Assembly: GCA_002779235.1 (NCBI GenBank)
Contig: PEXD01000043.1
Coordinates: forward strand, 1-10,433
Source of the DNA: Candidatus Woesearchaeota archaeon CG07_land_8_20_14_0_80_44_23
GTDB lineage: Archaea; Nanobdellota; Nanobdellia; Woesearchaeales; 0-14-0-80-44-23
Direction: 5' to 3'
DNA length: 10,433 nucleotides
The first letter of the stretch is position 1; each line of letters starts with the position of its first letter. The notes below the pieces were generated by a model. It saw only the letters and a list, made by a program, of their open reading frames with translations. It was not told the origin of the DNA and searched no databases. Shown one piece after another: positions 6,398 to 10,433 of the stretch. The translations under genes were made by a program, and so were the position numbers.

Positions 6398-7177
6398 TCA
6401 TCCTGTCTGCCTTTTTAGTTCCTCAAACTCTTCTCTTATCTCTGGAATCTCTCTTTTGCACTTGTATTTTCCTTCTGTGCAAGGCCCTCTTAGACAATTC
6501 GGTCCCGCGTCCTTGAACAGATTGGGGGCAGTTGCATAGGCAAACTTAAGCATCTCTTTTGCCATATTCCTTATTTCCCACTGGGCTCTTTCGCAGGTTC
6601 TAAGCTCATAGAAGTGGAGGAGTTCTCTCGCGTTCATCGTAATTATGATTTTTGTTTCAGTGGCATTTGGGAGCACAAACCTGGAATCTTCTTCGCTATA
6701 GCCCTCTTCAACGAGCTTCAGGTATTTTCTGAAGTCTTCAAGGCATTCTGTCAAAAACTCTTTTTTCTTCTGCTCATCCTTGGCAATCTCAGGAGGAACT
6801 ATGAACTTAAGGTTCTTGTAATTGACATACCTCTGGCTCTGCTGTGAATAGCTTGCAATCCTGTGCCTCACAAGCTGGTGGGAGCAAGCCCTGGATATTC
6901 CCTCAACCCCAAAGGTGTAATAGGCATGCTCAAAAGGAGAGAGATGTCCCATATCAACAAGCGCCCCTATGAATTTTGCCTGGTCTTTTTCAGATATTTT
7001 CTTCAGGAGCTCTTCAATCGTGCTGTCGCTCTGCGTGAGTTTTGCTGCCATTGCAATGAGGTTTTCAGGCTGTGAAGTATATTGCAATAATTTAACATTC
7101 AATTTTGCTTCAAGAGAATCCAGCTCAATATCGCCAAAATCATCAGGCAAAAAAATCACCTCTAAATTTTTTCTCAT
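6398..7177 (-). CDS. thyX: Flavin-dependent thymidylate synthase
   Basis: A 259-residue ThyX, which methylates dUMP to dTMP using FAD, NADPH and methylene-tetrahydrofolate. The diagnostic RHRx7S motif is complete (Arg104-His105-Arg106 to Ser114, in QLVRHRIASYSQQSQRY). It is preceded by LSPFEHAYYTFGVEGISR and followed by ARELLHFYELRTCERAQWEIR, both conserved family blocks. The tail has a cysteine-containing segment (GPNCLRGPC) like that of other archaeal ThyX proteins. The ATG at 7177 has no Shine-Dalgarno; a TTG at codon 10 does, with GAGGTGA at good spacing, so the true protein may be nine residues shorter. It heads a thyX-tmk pair, with a fused dCMP deaminase nearby supplying dUMP. Confidence 0.95.
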   Translation of the reverse strand: MRKNLEVIFLPDDFGDIELDSLEAKLNVKLLQYTSQPENLIAMAAKLTQSDSTIEELLKKISEKDQAKFIGALVDMGHLSPFEHAYYTFGVEGISRACSHQLVRHRIASYSQQSQRYVNYKNLKFIVPPEIAKDEQKKKEFLTECLEDFRKYLKLVEEGYSEEDSRFVLPNATETKIIITMNARELLHFYELRTCERAQWEIRNMAKEMLKFAYATAPNLFKDAGPNCLRGPCTEGKYKCKREIPEIREEFEELKRQTG

Positions 7178-7301
7178 TTTTTTCTAATTTTTCATCTCAA
7201 TTCTCGCTGTTTGATGTTTGTTTTGTGAATATGCATCCTGAGTGTTGTATTATAGTTAATCATTTCTGCAAAAAAAATTCAGCAGAGTTGCATTTGCGAT
7301 A

Positions 7302-7327
7302 AGCACTAATCAATTTTTTTCAGTGCT
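7302..7327. other. Inverted repeat at the 3' end of the solenoid-protein gene
   Basis: AGCACT (7302-7307) and AGTGCT (7322-7327) form 6-bp arms around a 14-base T-rich loop that overlaps the TGA of the leftward gene ending at 7320. A second small palindrome, AGTGC-T-GCACT, spans 7322-7332. It could be a 3'-end hairpin for the leftward transcript, but it lacks a following T-run on that strand, so it may only reflect clustered AGTGC half-sites. Confidence 0.3.
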
Positions 7328-7868
7328 GCACTCTCTTCCATATTCCGTCCTGCAACTGGTAAACTTTTGTCCCCCATTTAATCTCGCGCGAGATGCTTCT
7401 ATAGCTGCCGTTTATGAATATTTTGCAATGTTTTGCAAATTTCCCAACATCCTGTTGTGCGTCTCCATTTAAGGTTATATTGCAATTTCTTGCAAAAAGT
7501 CCAAGATTCTCTCCCACCTTTCCGTTTACTACAAACTTTTTATTAGCCAAATCATCGCCAATGTTATGCAGAACTACGCCATATTCATTCAATGGTTTCA
7601 TCTCCAGGACAAATTCTTTGTCTCTGCTTGAGCGCATCAGCGCAGTGAGATAGTTGGCAGTGCTGTAGTTGAAGTTCTCCAGTTTCCTGTATTCCGGAAG
7701 CATTTTGCTGAACTCTTCTATTTCCTTGCTGTTTGGTTTAAATTCGAATTTGCTGGTTATGTCTGTTGGAATACTGAATCTATTTCCTGACCTCATGTAT
7801 TTCTCATAGCCGTCGCATATATCTTCCAAGTGCTTTCTATACAATGGTATATCGATTGCTGAAGTCAT
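7320..7868 (-). CDS. Unrecognised protein with 19-residue beta-solenoid-like repeats
   Basis: A 182-residue protein without signal peptide or membrane segment. Residues 1-90 are charged and mostly helical. From residue 96 a 19-residue period runs for about four units (96-114, 115-133, 134-152, 153-171): for example NGKVGENLGLFARNCNITL then NGDAQQDVGKFAKHCKIFI. The pattern NG-x6-G-x-FA-(K/R)-x-C-x-I-x-(L/I) resembles the GXGXG beta-helix seen in the glutamate synthase C-terminal domain and FwdC; this is pattern resemblance only. Cys129 and Cys148 would stack in adjacent coils. ATG 7868 is chosen because GGAGG with extra Gs (complement of 7874-7882) precedes it; a GTG at 7979 extends the frame but lies upstream of a good TATA box. 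Function unknown. Confidence 0.75.
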   Translation of the reverse strand: MTSAIDIPLYRKHLEDICDGYEKYMRSGNRFSIPTDITSKFEFKPNSKEIEEFSKMLPEYRKLENFNYSTANYLTALMRSSRDKEFVLEMKPLNEYGVVLHNIGDDLANKKFVVNGKVGENLGLFARNCNITLNGDAQQDVGKFAKHCKIFINGSYRSISREIKWGTKVYQLQDGIWKRVQH

Positions 7869-7953
7869 TTTTTCCTCCCCCCATTTAAAATTCATGCAAG
7901 CTGTTCCATTGCCCCGACTTTTTCTATCATCAGCCCAGCCAAACAATTCCCAA

Positions 7954-7961
7954 CTTATAAA
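7954..7961 (-). promoter_or_regulatory. Candidate TATA box of the solenoid-protein gene
   Basis: Minus-strand TTTATAAG is an excellent box A match. Transcription would begin near 7930, giving a leader of about 60 nt that includes the strong GGGGGGAGG Shine-Dalgarno and supporting the start at 7868. The divergent kinase-deaminase gene has its own TATA box 40 bp away. Confidence 0.5.
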
Positions 7962-7994
7962 TCTTGCTTTCTTAACCACTTTAAAATGATTAAC

Positions 7995-8001
7995 TTTATA
8001 T
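7995..8001 (+). promoter_or_regulatory. Candidate TATA box of the kinase-deaminase gene
   Basis: TTTATAT lies about 27 bp upstream of the ATG at 8026, the right distance for a leaderless transcript starting at or just before that codon. It favours ATG 8026 over the TTG at 8023. Confidence 0.5.
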
Positions 8002-8025
8002 TCAAGTTGTTTTTACAAGGCATTG

Positions 8026-9066
8026 ATGATAATCGGGCTGACCGGGCCTATCGGCTCTGGAAAAGGGACTGTTGCTGACTACCTTTCCAAGAAGGGCTTC
8101 ACCAAATACTCACTTTCTGATGCAATAAGGGACGAACTGGCGAAAAGGGGCGAGTGGCCCACAAGGGACAACCTCATAAAAACAGGGAACGAGCTGAGAG
8201 AGAAGCACGGGTTCGGAATTCTGGCAGAGAGGATACTTGAAAAAATAGAAACTGACGAGAAAACAGGAAGAAAGGATTTCATAGTGGACAGCATCAGGAA
8301 CCCTGCCGAGGTCAAGGCGCTTCGCAAAAGGGCTGATTTCTTCATGGCTGCAATAGACGCCCCCAAGAAAACAAGGTTTGCAAGGATAAAGGCAAGGGCT
8401 CGCGAGAACGAACCCCAGAACTGGCGGGAATTTCTCAGGATTGACTCAGCGGAAGTTAATGGGACAAGCGACGCAAGCCAGAGGATACTTGACTGCATGA
8501 AAATGGCTGATGCAGTTGTGCTCAATGACACCACACAAGAAGACCTGTTCACAAAGATTGACATAATGCTGCATGATTTGATACAGAAGGAGATGCAGCG
8601 CCCTGACGCAGACGAGTATTTCCTGAAGATAGCATCTGTTGTTGCAGAAAGGTCCACCTGCCTGCGAAGGCACGTGGGCGCAGTTGCGGTTAAGAACAAG
8701 CAGATAATCGCCACAGGATACAACGGAGCGCCATCAGGGCTGAAGGACTGCACAGAGCTCGGCTGCCTCAGGGACCAGATGGGAATCAAAAGCGGGACAG
8801 AGCAGCAGATATGCAGGGCAGTCCATGCAGAGCAGAACGTGATAATCCAGGCGGCAATCCACGGGCAGGACATCTCAGGCGCAACTGTATATTGCACTCA
8901 CAGCCCATGCATCATATGCGCAAAGATGCTTGTAAATGCGAAGATAAAGAAGTTTGTCACATACACTGACTACTCCGATTATGCATTCCAGCCCCTTTTT
9001 GACGAGGCAGGAATTGAGATTGTGAAGAAGAAAAGGCCCTCCAACAAAATAAATTTTCTGGACTGA
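8026..9066 (+). CDS. P-loop nucleotide kinase-like domain fused to dCMP deaminase
   Basis: A 346-residue two-domain protein. Residues 1-185 form a P-loop kinase-like domain with intact Walker A (GPIGSGKGT, 7-15), then YSLSDAIRDELAKRGEWPTR and VDSIRNPAEVKALRK, like dephospho-CoA and nucleoside-monophosphate kinases. Residues 192-340 are a complete zinc dCMP deaminase: RHVGAVAVKNKQIIATGYNG, His267-Ala-Glu269 (zinc ligand and proton shuttle), and PCIIC with Cys295 and Cys298 as remaining zinc ligands. It should convert dCMP to dUMP, the substrate of ThyX encoded nearby on the other strand. The kinase domain's substrate is unknown; a deoxynucleotide is an attractive inference. The gene has its own leaderless promoter and ends before a T-run. 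A fusion rather than readthrough is certain, since the frame is continuous. Confidence 0.92.
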   Translation: MIIGLTGPIGSGKGTVADYLSKKGFTKYSLSDAIRDELAKRGEWPTRDNLIKTGNELREKHGFGILAERILEKIETDEKTGRKDFIVDSIRNPAEVKALRKRADFFMAAIDAPKKTRFARIKARARENEPQNWREFLRIDSAEVNGTSDASQRILDCMKMADAVVLNDTTQEDLFTKIDIMLHDLIQKEMQRPDADEYFLKIASVVAERSTCLRRHVGAVAVKNKQIIATGYNGAPSGLKDCTELGCLRDQMGIKSGTEQQICRAVHAEQNVIIQAAIHGQDISGATVYCTHSPCIICAKMLVNAKIKKFVTYTDYSDYAFQPLFDEAGIEIVKKKRPSNKINFLD

Positions 9067-9070
9067 ATTA

Positions 9071-9078
9071 TTTTTTTT
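9071..9078 (+). terminator. Poly-T terminator after the kinase-deaminase gene
   Basis: Eight consecutive Ts start 5 bases after the stop codon, with further Ts at 9080-9083. Archaeal RNA polymerase terminates at such runs in the non-template strand without needing a hairpin. The next promoter begins about 30 bp downstream. Confidence 0.6.
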
Positions 9079-9107
9079 ATTTTCCTTCTAAATTCAAAAC
9101 CACAATC

Positions 9108-9117
9108 TTTTTAAATA
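9108..9117 (+). promoter_or_regulatory. Candidate TATA box for the structured RNA / S19e operon
   Basis: TTTTTAAATA is a good box A. A start about 25 bp downstream falls near 9138, well before the S19e ATG at 9330. The roughly 190 nt between them hold the structured element, so the RNA is either a long leader or a separate transcript. Confidence 0.5.
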
Positions 9118-9137
9118 AACCGCATTTCCTCTTAAGA

Positions 9138-9295
9138 GTATTCCGGCGTCAAGGAATCAGAGTTACAAAAATCATAAAAATCCGCTGAGAGCATCCTACT
9201 CCTCACTAAAGTGCGGAGTTTGACCGGATGCTCTCTTAATCGCGGATTTTTAGGATGCCAAAAACGGCGCTGTATCGAGTTTTAGCGCCGTTTTT
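9138..9295 (+). ncRNA. Candidate structured ncRNA or 5' leader of the S19e operon
   Basis: Three stacked or successive hairpins are visible. Hairpin 1: ATTCC (9140-9144) with GGAAT (9153-9157). Element 2: an 11-bp perfect outer stem (9175-9185 with 9242-9252), a 1x6 internal loop, a 10-bp perfect stem (9187-9196 with 9226-9235), another 1x6 internal loop, a 5-bp stem (9198-9202 with 9215-9219) and a CAC/GTG-closed TAAA loop. Hairpin 3: a 12-bp perfect stem (9260-9271 with 9284-9295). Such dense complementarity is not explained by coding. No tRNA, C/D box, K-turn or 3' ACA motif is evident, so no known class is assigned. The strand is inferred from the upstream TATA box. Confidence 0.55.
9260..9295 (+). 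terminator. Terminator-like GC hairpin with A5/T5 flanks
   Basis: AAAAACGGCGCT pairs perfectly with AGCGCCGTTTTT around a 12-base loop; the five Ts end the stem. It would serve as a 3' end for the upstream structured RNA, or as an attenuator or leader hairpin before S19e, whose start is 34 bp downstream. The symmetric A5/T5 flanks would let it act in both directions. Confidence 0.4.
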
Positions 9296-9329
9296 CAGCA
9301 TAATCAGCTGGAATTAAAAGGAATAAAAA

Positions 9330-9767
9330 ATGAGAACGCAGAACGCATCCACATCCCAAATAATACCTGTTGTTGCTGAAGAGCTTAAAAAAATCGGCGA
9401 GATAAAAGCGCCGCAGTGGGCCAATTTTGTCAAAACAGGAGTCCACAAGGAAAGGCCGCCCATGCAGAGGGACTGGTGGCACATCAGGGCAGCTGCTGTG
9501 CTTCTTTCAGTCGGGAAGCTCGGGCCGGTAGGGGTATCGAAGCTCAGGACAAAATACGGCGGAAGAAAGAACAACGGATATAGCCCGGAGCACTTCTACA
9601 GGGGCAGCGGAAGCATCGCAAGGAAGATTCTCCAGCAGCTTGAGGGAGCAGGGCTCGTGGAAAAGGGCAAGAAGGGCATTCACAAGGGAAGGATAATCAC
9701 AAAAAAGGGAGTGGAGCTGGTCAAGGCAGCAGAGAAGAAGGTCGCGCCGCAGCCCCATTCGCAATAA
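9330..9767 (+). CDS. rps19e: Small ribosomal subunit protein eS19 (S19e)
   Basis: A 145-residue archaeal/eukaryotic-type 30S subunit protein, the normal family length. Conserved features include IKAPQWANFVKTGVHKERPP, the DWWHIRAAAVLLSV helix, the Gly-rich RTKYGGRKNNGYSPEHFYRG loop, the SIARKILQQLEGAGLVEK helix, and a basic C-terminus. The ATG follows an AAGGAA at 9318-9323. It starts an operon with the PDCD5-family gene (4-bp gap) and L39e, an order common in archaea. Its leader holds an unusual structured element that may regulate it. Confidence 0.96.
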   Translation: MRTQNASTSQIIPVVAEELKKIGEIKAPQWANFVKTGVHKERPPMQRDWWHIRAAAVLLSVGKLGPVGVSKLRTKYGGRKNNGYSPEHFYRGSGSIARKILQQLEGAGLVEKGKKGIHKGRIITKKGVELVKAAEKKVAPQPHSQ

Positions 9768-9771
9768 TCAT

Positions 9772-10107
9772 ATGCAGGATTCCGAACTTGAGAGGATAAG
9801 GCAGGAAAAGTTAAGAGCTCTCCAGGCGCAGAACAGCGGGGAGGAAGACTCTGAGGCACAGCTTGCCCAGGAGATAGACGCCCTCGAGGCGATGGTGAGG
9901 CCCCGCCTTTCAAAAGAGGCGATGCAGAGGTACGCGAACATAAAGATTGCGCATCCCGAGCTTTTCCTCCAGGTGCTGATAATCCTTGCGCGGGCAATCG
10001 AGTCCGGGCAGGCAGGGAATGGCATCATTGACGATGAGGCGATGAAATCGCTGCTTCAGAAGATGAATTCCATGGCAAGCAAGGAATTCAGAATTACGAG
10101 AAAATAA
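9772..10107 (+). CDS. PDCD5-family DNA-binding protein
   Basis: A 111-residue protein of the PDCD5/TFAR19 family, found throughout archaea and eukaryotes. The charged N-terminal helix (ELERIRQEKLRALQAQ) precedes a three-helix core with VRPRLSKEAMQRYANIKIAH, PELFLQVLIILARAIESGQ and the end motif IIDDEAMKSLLQKM. Family members bind DNA in archaeal examples, and the eukaryotic ones interact with chaperonin; the role here is not shown by sequence. It begins 4 bp after the S19e stop with no Shine-Dalgarno of its own visible, suggesting coupled translation, and L39e follows after 18 bp. Confidence 0.95.
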   Translation: MQDSELERIRQEKLRALQAQNSGEEDSEAQLAQEIDALEAMVRPRLSKEAMQRYANIKIAHPELFLQVLIILARAIESGQAGNGIIDDEAMKSLLQKMNSMASKEFRITRK

Positions 10108-10125
10108 CCAAAAAGCGAGAGCAAA

Positions 10126-10299
10126 ATGGCTAGCAGAAAAACATCAGTAAAAAAGAAAGTCCTTGTAAAGAAGAACACCCAGACAAGATGGGCTCCATTC
10201 TGGACAGTGCCAAAGAAATACGGCAGGACAAGAGTGATACACCCGGGCAGGCACACGGCAGTGAAGCGGAACTGGAGAAGGACAAAGCTCAAGGATTGA
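10126..10299 (+). CDS. rpl39e: Large ribosomal subunit protein eL39 (L39e)
   Basis: A 57-residue, strongly basic protein of the 50S exit tunnel. The C-terminal signature RNWRRTKLK is diagnostic, preceded by TRWAPFWTVPKK and a basic N-terminal helix SRKTSVKKKVLVKKN. It is about six residues longer than the usual 51; the extra residues lie around GRTRVIHPGRHTAVK before the signature. The ATG at 10126 is the only sensible start; the preceding GCGAGAG is a weak Shine-Dalgarno. It is third in the S19e operon; L31e, which often follows in archaea, may lie beyond the repeats at the window edge. Confidence 0.93.
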   Translation: MASRKTSVKKKVLVKKNTQTRWAPFWTVPKKYGRTRVIHPGRHTAVKRNWRRTKLKD

Positions 10300-10304
10300 T
10301 ATTT

Positions 10305-10433
10305 ATAGGCAAGGACATTAATATTCGTTATTATTTCCCTTGCCTATATCCAGAAGACTTTAACAAATTCATAGGCAAGGGAATTAATGTTCATTATTAT
10401 TTGCCTTGCCTATGTCCAGAAGACTTTAACAAA
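10305..10433. repeat. 66-bp tandem repeat with internal inverted arms, running off the window
   Basis: Unit 1 (10305-10370) and unit 2 (10371-10433, cut by the window end) match at 57 of 63 aligned positions. Each has perfect 10-bp inverted arms: ATAGGCAAGG at 10305-10314 and 10371-10380, with CCTTGCCTAT at 10338-10347 and 10404-10413. The six differences all lie in the arm-to-arm loop or just after it, while a 32-bp block spanning the junction (10349-10380) has no differences in the copied part. The array begins 5 bases after the L39e stop. More copies may follow. Confidence 0.8.

Noticed and set aside
7244..7257. TATA-like sequence as thyX promoter
   Set aside because: The minus-strand ACTATAAT is plausible, but other AT-rich stretches nearby are equally placed and the thyX start is itself uncertain, so I did not list it as a feature.
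8079..8897. Long 272-codon frame on the minus strand
   Set aside because: It lies wholly within the kinase-deaminase gene, has Ser/Leu-rich shadow composition and no recognisable domain; the plus-strand frame has complete catalytic motifs.
9175..9259. tRNA or H/ACA guide RNA
   Set aside because: No T-loop consensus or acceptor-like end, no K-turn GA/AG pairs, no 3' ACA, and the internal loops are 1x6 rather than an open guide pocket.
10305..10433. CRISPR array
   Set aside because: The whole 66-bp period is similar between copies, including the part that would be the spacer, so it is a simple tandem repeat.

Overview
The window is almost certainly archaeal. It encodes the archaeal/eukaryotic ribosomal proteins S19e and L39e, a PDCD5-family protein and a geranylgeranyl-reductase-type flavoprotein. 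Several starts lie about 25 bp downstream of TATA-like boxes with no room for a leader. Small genes, short spacers and a gene set mixing ThyX, CYTH and redox proteins fit a DPANN-type or related small-genome archaeon, but that placement is inference; no rRNA is present.

Layout. (1) 1-422, minus: the 5' part of a secreted or membrane-anchored protein running off the window. (2) 557-2745, plus: a four-gene operon of an ArsR-type repressor, a thioredoxin-fold lipoprotein, a small thioredoxin-like protein that has lost its CxxC, and an FAD-dependent geranylgeranyl-reductase-family enzyme. (3) 2732-3438, minus, converging on it: thioredoxin and a winged-helix regulator joined by an ATGA overlap. 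(4) 3645-4169, plus: a CYTH protein. (5) 4177-7177, minus: thyX, a thymidylate kinase and glutamate dehydrogenase, the last with its own promoter. (6) 7320-7868, minus: an unrecognised protein with four 19-residue repeats that look like a small beta-solenoid. (7) 8026-9066, plus: a P-loop kinase fused to dCMP deaminase. (8) 9138-9295: an unusual structured RNA or leader. (9) 9330-10299, plus: S19e, PDCD5 and L39e. (10) 10305 to the end: 66-bp tandem repeats with internal inverted arms.

How the genes work together. The fused deaminase (dCMP to dUMP), ThyX (dUMP to dTMP) and thymidylate kinase (dTMP to dTDP) make a compact thymidylate supply route spread over about 3.6 kb. Regions 2 and 3 form a thiol-redox neighbourhood with two candidate regulators. 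The thioredoxin and glutamate dehydrogenase promoters share a multi-block architecture with almost exactly conserved spacing, suggesting one regulator controls both.

The most interesting items for follow-up are the shared trx/gdh promoter, the structured element before S19e, the kinase-deaminase fusion, the solenoid protein and the CxxC-less thioredoxin-like protein.
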